From contig JACDEP010000079.1 of the NCBI GenBank assembly GCA_013816325.1, positions 1 through 10,022 of the forward strand: a DNA stretch of 10,022 nt, written 5' to 3'. Made by a program: the position numbers and the translations under genes. Positions 1 through 5,511 of the stretch are shown piece after piece. Position 1 is the stretch's first letter, and each line of letters starts with the position of its first letter. Source of the stretch: Methylotenera sp. Lineage in GTDB: Bacteria; Pseudomonadota; Gammaproteobacteria; Burkholderiales; Methylophilaceae. A model generated the notes under the pieces. It was given only the letters and a program-made list of their open reading frames with translations, was not told where the DNA came from and made no database searches.

Positions 1-221
1 ACGCTATTCAAGTCAAATACTTCAATGCCATGGCTCCGCAGGCGCTGGGCAGTCGCTTCAGAGCTTGCAACTGCGCCATCGATTTTATGTTTTACCTTGG
101 CTAATTCTTCAATGAAAAAGTTAGCGGTAGAGCCTGTACCCACACCAATAATGCCGCTTCTTACATATTCAACCGCAGCTTTTGCTACTTGTTGTTTTAA
201 TTCGTCTTGCGTATAAGCCAT
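1..221 (-). CDS. rpiA: Ribose-5-phosphate isomerase A, 5' part only
   Basis: RpiA interconverts ribose-5-phosphate and ribulose-5-phosphate in the cytoplasmic pentose phosphate pathway (in methylotrophs also part of the ribulose monophosphate cycle). Only the first 73 codons lie in the window; the gene runs off the left edge. The protein begins MAYTQDELKQQVAKAA and carries the family's N-terminal phosphate-binding signature GVGTGSTA (about residues 26-33), followed by the GAVASSEAT segment and GIEVFDLN, which align with Escherichia coli RpiA from memory. The ATG at 221-219 has an AAGGA Shine-Dalgarno sequence about 10 nt upstream. It is transcribed divergently from ilvA across a 58-nt gap. 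No frameshift or other damage is visible in this part. Confidence 0.95.
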   Translation of the reverse strand, partial: MAYTQDELKQQVAKAAVEYVRSGIIGVGTGSTANFFIEELAKVKHKIDGAVASSEATAQRLRSHGIEVFDLNS

Positions 222-279
222 TTTACTTAATTCCTTACATTTTCTTTATAATTACAAACATCTAACACTATAACACTGC
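222..279 (+). promoter_or_regulatory. Divergent rpiA/ilvA promoter region
   Basis: This short AT-rich gap must drive both divergent genes unless rpiA is expressed from elsewhere. On the plus strand a perfect -10 hexamer TATAAT lies at 247-252, but the -35 partner (TTACTT at 223-228, spacer 18) is weak. Initiation would then fall near 259. No ilvA attenuator-like leader peptide rich in branched-chain codons is visible. Confidence 0.4.
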
Positions 280-1860
280 ATGGCAATGAATGAAATCGCC
301 AAAGCCGTGACTACTATGCAGAACAAATTAATGAACAACAAATTCCTTACCATCAACGATTACTTGAGCAAGATAAAAAATTCGCGTGTTTATGAAGTGG
401 CCAAGATCACACCGCTGGAATTACAGAATAATTTATCTAAACGAATCGGCAATAATGTACTGCTCAAACGTGAAGACATGCAATCTGTGTTCTCGTTCAA
501 ACTGCGCGGCGCTTTTAACAAAATGGCACACTTGTCTACGGATGCCCTCGCTAGAGGCGTGATTACGGCTTCGGCAGGCAACCACGCACAAGGCGTGGCA
601 TTGGGCGCACAAAAGCTAGGCTGTCGTGCTGTTATAGTGATGCCAACCACAACCCCGCTTATCAAAATTAATGCAGTGAAAAGTCGTGGGGCTGAAGTGG
701 TGCTATTTGGCGATAGCTATACCGATGCTTACAACCATGCTTTAGAACTAGAAAAGTCTGAAGGTCTAACCTTTGTCCATCCTTATGACGACCCGGATGT
801 GATTGCCGGGCAAGGCACCATAGGAATGGAAATTTTGAATGAATTTCCAGCACCGATCGAAGCCATATTCTGCTGTGTAGGCGGCGGCGGTTTACTCGCA
901 GGCATCGCTGCCTATGTAAAAGCCACACGCCCCGAGATAAAAATCATAGGCGTAGAAGCGAAAGACGCAGAGGCCATGACCGAATCATTAAAACTCGGTT
1001 ATCGCGTAATGCTCGACCAAGTGGGATTATTCGCCGATGGCGCCGCCGTTAAGCAAGTGGGTGAGCATACCTTTAACTTGAGCCAGCAATATGTGGATGA
1101 AATGATCGTCGTGGATAACGATGCCATCTGCGCGGCCATCAAAGACGTGTTTGAAGACACGCGCAGCATTTTAGAGCCTGCCGGGGCACTAGCGGTGGCG
1201 GGGTTGAAAGAATATGTTAAGCGCCATCAATTGAAAGATAAAACATTGGTAACCATTGCCTCAGGCGCTAATATGAATTTTGACCGTCTGCGTTTTATTG
1301 CAGAACGTGCAGAAATCGGCGAACAACGTGAAGCAATATTTGTCGTGACCATCCCTGAAAAACCGGGTGCTTTCAAGACCTTTTGTCGATTGTTAGGCGA
1401 CCGCAGTATCACGGAATTCAATTACCGCTATTCAGATCCTAAAGAAGCGCATATTTTCGTTGGTGTAGCAATTGCTGACCCAGCGGAATCAGCACGACTT
1501 GTTAAATCATTACAGACCCAAGGTTTACCAACCATTGACCTTAGCGATAATGAAGTGGCCAAGATGCATTTACGTCACTTGGTAGGTGGTCATGCGCCGC
1601 AAGCAAAACATGAGGTTGTCTTCAGGTTCGAGTTCCCGGAAAAGCCTGGTGCCTTAATGAAGTTCTTGGACACCATGGGACATGACTGGAACATCAGTCT
1701 ATTCCACTATCGTAATCATGGCGCCGACTTCGGCCGGGTATTAGTAGGTATGCAAGTACCACCCGCAGATGCAGCGGATTTCAAGCAGTTCTTGGATACT
1801 TTGGGTTATCCATATTGGGATGAGAATGCCAATCCCGCTTATCAGTTATTTTTAGGGTGA
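280..1860 (+). CDS. ilvA: Threonine ammonia-lyase, biosynthetic (threonine dehydratase)
   Basis: This PLP enzyme deaminates L-threonine to 2-oxobutanoate, the first committed step of isoleucine synthesis, in the cytoplasm. The catalytic domain (about residues 30-340) shows SFKLRGA with the PLP Schiff-base lysine K74, SAGNHAQG (98-105), which contacts substrate and cofactor, and the GGGGL phosphate-binding loop (201-205). The C-terminal part holds two ACT-like regulatory domains (about 350-425 and 446-520), each starting with a PEKPGA motif. This long form is the isoleucine-inhibited biosynthetic type rather than the short catabolic TdcB. As drawn it has 526 residues. No start codon has a good Shine-Dalgarno sequence, and initiation at Met18 (ATG at 331) would give 509 residues, closer to the usual family length of about 505-515. 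The function is secure; the start is not. Confidence 0.96.
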   Translation: MAMNEIAKAVTTMQNKLMNNKFLTINDYLSKIKNSRVYEVAKITPLELQNNLSKRIGNNVLLKREDMQSVFSFKLRGAFNKMAHLSTDALARGVITASAGNHAQGVALGAQKLGCRAVIVMPTTTPLIKINAVKSRGAEVVLFGDSYTDAYNHALELEKSEGLTFVHPYDDPDVIAGQGTIGMEILNEFPAPIEAIFCCVGGGGLLAGIAAYVKATRPEIKIIGVEAKDAEAMTESLKLGYRVMLDQVGLFADGAAVKQVGEHTFNLSQQYVDEMIVVDNDAICAAIKDVFEDTRSILEPAGALAVAGLKEYVKRHQLKDKTLVTIASGANMNFDRLRFIAERAEIGEQREAIFVVTIPEKPGAFKTFCRLLGDRSITEFNYRYSDPKEAHIFVGVAIADPAESARLVKSLQTQGLPTIDLSDNEVAKMHLRHLVGGHAPQAKHEVVFRFEFPEKPGALMKFLDTMGHDWNISLFHYRNHGADFGRVLVGMQVPPADAADFKQFLDTLGYPYWDENANPAYQLFLG

Positions 1861-2119
1861 TTAGCTAAAAGGGCTATAGATAGCCATATAGTGGGTTATT
1901 TTAGCCATTTAGTAAGCCATACTTGTTATTAACTATTTGTTTATTAGAAATATATTGTTAATAATGGTTTTTGCTTAGTTATCATTCTTGGCAGCTATTG
2001 TTTGGGAACTAAGGGTTTTCATTAAAACTTGCACCCTATTGAACCTAAGTTTATTTAACCTGCCCTACAGGCACAATTAATAAGCACTAATTAAAGAGCC
2101 ATTGAGGAGAAATAAAGAA
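1861..2119. other. AT-rich intergenic region between ilvA and the propeller gene
   Basis: No gene was recognised here. Just after the ilvA stop there is a short stem-loop (GGCTA at 1872-1876, TAGCC at 1881-1885) without a T-run, too weak to call a terminator. The motif TAGCCAT occurs twice (1881, 1902). The rest presumably holds the promoter of the next gene, but I find no convincing -35/-10 pair. The only clear signal is the Shine-Dalgarno sequence GAGGAGA at 2104-2110. Confidence 0.5.
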
Positions 2120-3184
2120 ATGAATTTAGCGCATTTGGTAATTGCAGTAACAATAGGCATGTCTTTAACATTGCATGCGAATGCTGCTGATCGCGGCAAA
2201 GCTTATGTATCGAATCAGGATGGCGGTGTAACAGTGGTTGATATTAACACACTGACTACTACAGCCAATATTGACGTCAAAGCTGAGGGTCCTCGCGGTT
2301 TAGCTGTTACTGAAAATGGTAAATACCTGATCGTAGCAACCCGTGAGAACGGTAGCGTTTCGGTAATTGATACAGCAACCAACGAAGTAGTAAAACAAAT
2401 TCCAGTCGGTAAAAATCCTGAGTTTGTGCGGGTTCGCGGTAACTTTGCCTATGTTTCCTATGAACCAAGTTCAGAAGGTGGTCCGCCGCCAGCACCCGGT
2501 TCAGAAGCGGCTAAGCAAGCCGAAAAAGATGATGATGAAAATAATGAACCAGCTCGCATTGGTATTATCGATTTGAAATTAGGTAAAAAAGTACGGGAAA
2601 TCATTGGTGGTCCGGAAACAGAAGGCATCGAGTTCAGCAAAGATGGCAAACAACTGGTCATTACCAACGAAGCTGACAACACCGTGACTGTTCACAATAT
2701 GAAAACCGGTAAGTTGATTAAAACCATCAAAACCCATGAATATGGCGATCGTCCACGCGGTATAAAAGTATCACCTGATGGCAAAACCTATGTCGTAACC
2801 TTGGAATATGGCAATAAATTTATGGTGCTAAACAAGAACTTTAAAGTATTGCGCACCGTAAATACGGGTGTAACGCCGTATGGTATTGCTTATGACCGTA
2901 AAGGCGATCGCATTTTTGTAGCCGCTAATAAAGCCAAAACTTTAGAAGTATATGACGCGAAGACTTTTGCAAAAATCAAGGATATCCCAACCGGTAACCG
3001 TTGCTGGCACTTCAGCTTCACTCCGGATGACAAGGAAATCTTATTGGCTTGTGGTAAGTCTAACGCGGTCTTTGTGATTGATGCAGAGAAGTTAGAAGTG
3101 ACGAAACAGATTGAAGACAAGAAACTGCCGTGGGGCATTGTGACTTATCCTAAATCAGTTGGTAGCTTGGATAAACCTTTATAA
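2120..3184 (+). CDS. Exported YVTN-family beta-propeller protein
   Basis: The 354-residue product is a predicted periplasmic beta-propeller made of repeated blades of the YVTN type (for example GKAYVSNQDGGVTVVD, GKYLIVATRENGSVSVID, DRIFVAANKAKTLEVYD, KEILLACGKSNAVFVID). It resembles the propeller family found next to PQQ-dependent alcohol oxidation genes (TIGR03866-like), but no PQQ gene is nearby, so the role is unknown; no catalytic residue can be named. A hydrophobic signal segment ends in ANA at 20-22. An insert rich in Pro, Gly, Asp and Glu (about 116-145) interrupts one blade. Two cysteines (C295, C311) sit in adjacent C-terminal blades and could form a disulphide. The ATG at 2120 was chosen for its GAGGAGA Shine-Dalgarno sequence 9 nt upstream. 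A TTG at 2102 in the same frame would add six residues, including RRNK, giving a more usual positively charged signal n-region. The gene appears monocistronic. Confidence 0.85.
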   Translation: MNLAHLVIAVTIGMSLTLHANAADRGKAYVSNQDGGVTVVDINTLTTTANIDVKAEGPRGLAVTENGKYLIVATRENGSVSVIDTATNEVVKQIPVGKNPEFVRVRGNFAYVSYEPSSEGGPPPAPGSEAAKQAEKDDDENNEPARIGIIDLKLGKKVREIIGGPETEGIEFSKDGKQLVITNEADNTVTVHNMKTGKLIKTIKTHEYGDRPRGIKVSPDGKTYVVTLEYGNKFMVLNKNFKVLRTVNTGVTPYGIAYDRKGDRIFVAANKAKTLEVYDAKTFAKIKDIPTGNRCWHFSFTPDDKEILLACGKSNAVFVIDAEKLEVTKQIEDKKLPWGIVTYPKSVGSLDKPL

Positions 3185-3200
3185 TTCGGTTAAATATTTC

Positions 3201-3237
3201 TCAATAAAAAGCCCCGCATTGCGGGGCTTTTTATTGA
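3201..3237. terminator. Bidirectional intrinsic terminator
   Basis: A perfect inverted repeat with 17-nt arms and a 3-nt ATT loop. The GC core is GCCCCGC (3211-3217) paired with GCGGGGC (3221-3227), flanked by AAAAA on the left and TTTTT on the right, so it can end transcription in both directions. It sits between the convergent propeller gene and EVE-domain gene and serves both. Confidence 0.95.
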
Positions 3238-3249
3238 GGCTAACTTGCG

Positions 3250-3720
3250 TTAAATTTTCACTATTATTAGTTTATCAAAAATAAATTGCCATTCTTTAGG
3301 GTCAACCGGTGTAATGGATAAACGATTACCACGTTGCAATATGCGCATGTTTTCCAACTCAGGGTATTCACGCAATTCTTTCAAACTCAACAAGTAGGTT
3401 TTACGTACAAACTTCACATCCACATTCAGCCAGCGCGGGTTTTCAGGCGTAGATTTTTCATCATAATACTTATGCCCTTTTATAAACTGTAAACGGTCTG
3501 GATAAGCTAGTTTACTGACTTCAGCAATGCCAGCGATGCCAGGATGCTCGCAGTTAGAGTGATAAAACAACACACCATCGCCTACTTTCATCTGGTCTCG
3601 CATAAAGTTTCTGGCCTGGTAATTACGCACACCATACCAATCCACGGTTTGGTGTGGAAAGTTTGCCAGATCATCTATGGATACATCTGCGGGTTCGGAT
3701 TTCATTAACCAATAACGCAT
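3250..3720 (-). CDS. EVE domain-containing protein
   Basis: A 156-residue single-domain protein of the EVE family (COG2947, related to eukaryotic THYN1), which belongs to the PUA-like fold. Family members are proposed to bind modified nucleobases in DNA or RNA; the ligand here is unknown. Family hallmarks are the start MRYWLMKSEP, WYGVRNYQARNFM (28-40), GVLFYHSNCEHPGIAGIAEV (49-68) with the polar and aromatic residues that line the pocket, and RGNRLSITPV (130-139). The length is typical of a stand-alone EVE protein. The ATG at 3720-3718 was chosen because family members begin at this MRYWL; an in-frame upstream extension to 3801 looks like untranslated leader. A weak AGAAAG lies upstream as ribosome-binding site. 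It is divergent from the DUF2237 gene and convergent with the propeller gene. Confidence 0.93.
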   Translation of the reverse strand: MRYWLMKSEPADVSIDDLANFPHQTVDWYGVRNYQARNFMRDQMKVGDGVLFYHSNCEHPGIAGIAEVSKLAYPDRLQFIKGHKYYDEKSTPENPRWLNVDVKFVRKTYLLSLKELREYPELENMRILQRGNRLSITPVDPKEWQFIFDKLIIVKI

Positions 3721-3801
3721 TGCGATTCTTTCTAAAAGATATTTTTGGGTATGACTTATTTTCGATATGATAAGTGAAGTTAAAACTTTGAGGCAAAGCA
3801 A
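3721..3801. promoter_or_regulatory. Divergent promoter region between the EVE and DUF2237 genes
   Basis: An 81-nt gap. For the EVE gene (minus) a plausible promoter is -35 TTGCCT (complement of 3791-3796), spacer 18, -10 TATCAT (complement of 3767-3772). On the plus strand TATGAT at 3766-3771 is a possible -10 for the DUF2237 gene, with a poor -35. The two -10 elements overlap, so the two directions may compete. The DUF2237 Shine-Dalgarno sequence is GAGG at 3790-3793. Confidence 0.35.
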
Positions 3802-4161
3802 ATGGCACGCAATGTATTAGGCACAACTTTACAAACCTGTAGCTTAGACCCAGTGACTGGTTTTACCCGTAGCGGTTGCTGCGAAACGGGAACAGAAGAT
3901 GCCGGTAGTCATACGATTTGCACACAGATGACAGAAGAGTTCTTAGCCTTTTCAATTTCGAGCGGCAATGACCTCAGCACGCCGCGGCCTGAATATGGCT
4001 TTGAAGGCTTGCGGGCTGGCGACCGCTGGTGTATTTGCGCTTCACGCTGGCTGGAAGCCTCGGAAGAAGGTTTCGCGCCACCCGTGATTTTAGAGGCTTG
4101 CCACGAAAAATGCTTAGAAATCGTGAGTTTGGCAGATTTGAAATATCACGAACTTCGCTGA
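3802..4161 (+). CDS. DUF2237 family protein, cysteine-rich
   Basis: A 119-residue protein of the DUF2237 family (COG3651), whose function is not established. Recognisable family features are NVLGT near the start, DPVTGFTRSGCC (16-27), the MTEEFLAFS segment (43-51), GNDLSTPRPEYGFEGL (55-70), GDRWCICASRW (73-83) and APPVILEA (92-99). It has eight cysteines (13, 26, 27, 40, 77, 79, 100, 104), several in pairs, which would suit metal binding or thiol chemistry, but this is inference. There is no signal peptide or membrane segment, so it is probably cytoplasmic. The start has GAGG 8 nt upstream. The gene stands alone, divergent from the EVE gene and convergent with the 6S RNA. Confidence 0.9.
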   Translation: MARNVLGTTLQTCSLDPVTGFTRSGCCETGTEDAGSHTICTQMTEEFLAFSISSGNDLSTPRPEYGFEGLRAGDRWCICASRWLEASEEGFAPPVILEACHEKCLEIVSLADLKYHELR

Positions 4162-4167
4162 TATTTC
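4140..4167. repeat. Inverted repeat over the DUF2237 stop codon, possible terminator
   Basis: GAAATATCA (4140-4148) and TGATATTTC (4159-4167) form a perfect 9-bp stem with a 10-nt loop that itself contains CGAA and TTCG. The right arm includes the TGA stop codon at 4159. There is no T-run on either side, so it is a weak candidate intrinsic terminator. It lies between the convergent DUF2237 gene and the 6S RNA, where a two-way stop would make sense. Confidence 0.4.
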
Positions 4168-4204
4168 TGAGCCAGTTAAATGGCTTGTCGGTACCAAAAT
4201 AAGG

Positions 4205-4412
4205 AGGAGTTCTCTACGGATAAAGCCTAGGCCAGCATCCTGAACCAAAAAGGCTCAAGTGGTAAAAGCCTAGAGTGCATTAGGTACACCCGCCAGGAGC
4301 TACTTAAAAGTACACTCAACTTAGGGCGCGCACACAACAACTCGAATGACTAAAACCGATGCTATAAACTAGTTCAAGGAATTATTAGCCTAAACCGCAC
4401 CGCAGAGAACAA
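4205..4412 (-). ncRNA. ssrS: 6S RNA, regulator of sigma-70 RNA polymerase
   Basis: 6S RNA is a long hairpin that mimics an open promoter and holds the housekeeping RNA polymerase during slow growth. Its classical location is just downstream of zapA on the same strand, which is the case here. Read on the minus strand, the closing stem pairs GTTCTCTGCGG (4410-4400) with CCGTAGAGAAC (4219-4209), 11 bp with one G-U. Next, TAGGC pairs with GCCTA, and CCTTGAAC pairs with GTTCAGG across a bulge. The 3' side of the central region contains the local hairpin CTTGAGCC-TTTTT-GGTTCAGG (4259-4239), the counterpart of the CCTTGAACC hairpin of the Escherichia coli RNA. The size (about 205 nt) is right. The exact ends are estimated from the stem. 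No 5-formyltetrahydrofolate cyclo-ligase gene follows, unlike in Escherichia coli. Confidence 0.85.
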
Positions 4413-4522
4413 ACTTTAAAATCGATGATTTGTTACATAAAAGCTTTATAACTGCTAAAGCCTTGATGAGGATTTTACTCTTTTTTTGGAATTTGTTTGA
4501 AGAGAAAAAAATGTAAACTTAA
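4413..4522 (-). promoter_or_regulatory. zapA-ssrS spacer with likely 6S RNA promoter
   Basis: An AT-rich 110-nt spacer. Immediately upstream of the 6S RNA 5' end, TTTAAA on the minus strand (around 4415-4420) could serve as -10, but no good -35 is seen. Further upstream TAAAAT (minus, around 4475) is another -10-like element. 6S RNA may also be cut from a zapA read-through transcript, since no terminator lies between the two. Confidence 0.3.
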
Positions 4523-4816
4523 TTATTCGGCTGCGCAAGCTTTATCAATTTTATCCTGCATTTGGGTAATTCTGCGTTTGAAATCCCCGACATCTACATT
4601 TCCACTTTTACTATTCAATAATTCGTGAGATAGATTCAAAGCCGTCATAATTGCAATGCGCTCAACGCCGACAATCTTGCCGCTATCACGTATATCGCGC
4701 ATTTTCTTATCTAAGAAATTAACGGCATCTATCAAACCGGGGCGCTCTTCATCGGTGCATGATACCGTAAAGTCGCGTCCCATAATATTTACGTCTACAC
4801 CTTTTATTTCACTCAT
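4523..4816 (-). CDS. zapA: Cell division protein ZapA
   Basis: ZapA binds FtsZ and cross-links its filaments, stabilising the Z-ring at midcell. The 97-residue length is typical of the family. The N-terminal globular part contains VDVNIMGRDFTVSC (8-21), the usual IxGxxYxv-type opening, and EERPGLIDAVNFLDKKM (23-39). It is followed by RIAIMTALNLSHELL (53-67) and a C-terminal helix (about 75-95) expected to form the coiled-coil that dimerises the protein. The gene lies 11 nt downstream of the small coiled-coil gene and upstream of the 6S RNA, the standard proteobacterial order. An AGCGGA element upstream is a weak ribosome-binding site, so translation may be coupled to the preceding gene. Confidence 0.95.
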   Translation of the reverse strand: MSEIKGVDVNIMGRDFTVSCTDEERPGLIDAVNFLDKKMRDIRDSGKIVGVERIAIMTALNLSHELLNSKSGNVDVGDFKRRITQMQDKIDKACAAE

Positions 4817-4827
4817 ACTTGTCCGCT

Positions 4828-5016
4828 TTAAGACAGCGTCTCCATTAAAGCTTCAATACGCTCACTCGCTTCCACCATGTTTGCTTTTAACAAAGCGGTA
4901 TCACTTTGCATTGCGTTCAGATTCTGGCGTAACTGCAAATTTTCATTGCGCAGGTCGCCACACAAGGAAATCAAGTGTGATAATTTTTGCTCAAGCGTTT
5001 TTAAGTCGGCATCCAT
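4828..5016 (-). CDS. Small coiled-coil protein, TIGR02449/ZapB-like
   Basis: A 62-residue protein that is almost entirely one coiled coil with leucine heptads (LKTLEQKLSHLISLCGDLR, then NLQLRQNL and further to IEALMETL). It matches the small TIGR02449 family that precedes zapA in many beta- and gammaproteobacteria and is sometimes labelled ZapB-like. A role in division with ZapA is inferred from position, not shown. The ATG at 5016-5014 was chosen because family members start at about this point and there is no other Met before residue 36. A TTG at 5052 in frame would run through the promoter and is rejected. No Shine-Dalgarno sequence precedes the ATG, and the predicted transcription start coincides with it, so the mRNA may be leaderless. 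Confidence 0.85.
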   Translation of the reverse strand: MDADLKTLEQKLSHLISLCGDLRNENLQLRQNLNAMQSDTALLKANMVEASERIEALMETLS

Positions 5017-5022
5017 GTAATC

Positions 5023-5052
5023 ACTATAATTTAAAAAAATGATTATAGTCAA
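5023..5052 (-). promoter_or_regulatory. Sigma-70-type promoter inside an inverted repeat
   Basis: On the minus strand -35 TTGACT (complement of 5047-5052) and -10 TATAGT (complement of 5023-5028) are separated by 18 nt, with 5 of 6 consensus matches in each. Counting seven bases on from the end of the -10 places +1 at 5016, the A of the ATG of the coiled-coil gene. The promoter is overlaid by a perfect inverted repeat: ACTATAAT (5023-5030) and ATTATAGT (5042-5049), 11-nt gap. It could be an operator, or just symmetry of an AT-rich promoter. Confidence 0.65.
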
Positions 5053-5146
5053 TAGCTAACGTGTATTTTTCAAAGTATTACAATACCTTAGCGCATTGTT
5101 CTTTACATCTTAGGAAAATAGTTCCAATGAATTAATTAATAAACGT

Positions 5147-5152
5147 TATAAT
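5147..5152 (+). promoter_or_regulatory. -10 element of the btuB riboswitch transcript
   Basis: A perfect TATAAT that predicts initiation at about 5158-5160, eight or nine bases before the first conserved riboswitch nucleotides. The -35 region (around 5122-5129) is far from consensus. The position fits well with the start of the aptamer. Confidence 0.6.
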
Positions 5153-5159
5153 TTCGATA

Positions 5160-5367
5160 TGTTGTTTAGGTGCCAAGCCTACTTCTGTAGCTTGGTGAAA
5201 CTGGGAAATAGGTGCGTTACTTTAACGATTAAAGTTAACAATTCCTCTGCTGCCCCCGCAACGGTAAGTGAATGTAGTTTTGCAAGATGCCACTGAATTG
5301 ATCTTTCGCAAGAATTGAAATTTGGGAAGGCGCAAAACATTTCTTCACAAGCCCGGAGACCGGCCTA
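5160..5367 (+). ncRNA. Cobalamin (vitamin B12) riboswitch aptamer
   Basis: An adenosylcobalamin-class aptamer that normally lowers expression of the gene behind it when B12 is plentiful. Conserved blocks in order: AGGTGCC near the 5' end (5168-5174), the GGGAAATAGGTG segment (5203-5214), the hallmark CTGCCCCCGCAACGGTAAG (5250-5268), GATGCCACTG (5286-5295) and the B12 box AAGCCCGGAGACCGGCCT (5349-5366). The arm TTTTGC (5279-5284) can pair with GCAAAA (5334-5339) to close the 3' domain. It lies upstream of btuB in the right orientation. The aptamer is complete; the switching elements follow in the next stretch. Confidence 0.95.
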
Positions 5368-5371
5368 GACA

Positions 5372-5440
5372 ATGCGTTCATTTCCGCTTAGGGATGAACT
5401 ACGTTGGAAATACCGCGGGGTGACGGTGATTAAGACGTGA
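5372..5440 (+). CDS. Possible upstream ORF 1 in the btuB leader
   Basis: A 22-codon ORF (MRSFPLRDELRWKYRGVTVI and two further residues) beginning five bases after the B12 box. A GGAGA at 5355-5359, inside the conserved B12 box, lies 12 nt before its ATG and could act as ribosome-binding site, so ligand-folded aptamer might block it. It ends in TGA overlapping the ATG of the next short ORF. ORFs of this size occur by chance; there is no homology I recognise. Conservation in related leaders would decide. Confidence 0.25.
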   Translation: MRSFPLRDELRWKYRGVTVIKT

Positions 5441-5511
5441 TGCGCTATTTGGTAACCACCGTTCCTACCGCCTTCGCTCTTGTCTCTTCTTTTCTCCGGT
5501 ATTCCTCATAG
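5440..5511 (+). CDS. Possible upstream ORF 2 in the btuB leader
   Basis: A 23-codon ORF (MRYLVTTVPTAFALVSSF, then LRYSS) that starts within the TGATG left by the first short ORF, an arrangement typical of translational coupling. The peptide is hydrophobic. Its codons 8-19 nearly all end in pyrimidines, which creates the C/T-rich tract at about 5464-5497. Its 3' end includes the nucleotides 5498-5506 proposed to sequester the btuB ribosome-binding site, so a ribosome finishing here would disturb that helix. It may be chance; no homology is recognised. Confidence 0.25.
   Translation: MRYLVTTVPTAFALVSSFLRYSS

Noticed and set aside
668..928. Minus-strand frame of 86 codons inside ilvA
   Set aside because: Antisense to the conserved catalytic domain of IlvA; arginine-rich shadow translation with no recognisable domain.
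1872..1885. Stem-loop after ilvA as a terminator
   Set aside because: The stem has only five base pairs and no T-run follows, so it is not convincing.
3721..3801. N-terminal extension of the EVE protein to 3801
   Set aside because: Family members begin at MRYWLMKSEP; the upstream frame crosses the divergent promoter region and has no ribosome-binding site.
4656..5042. Long plus-strand frame of 128 codons
   Set aside because: It lies antisense to zapA and the coiled-coil gene, which both have clear family signatures; its composition is that of a shadow frame.
5016..5052. TTG start at 5052 for the coiled-coil gene
   Set aside because: It would translate the promoter itself, adding residues TIIIFLNYSDY not expected in the family, and the -10 element would lie inside the coding region.
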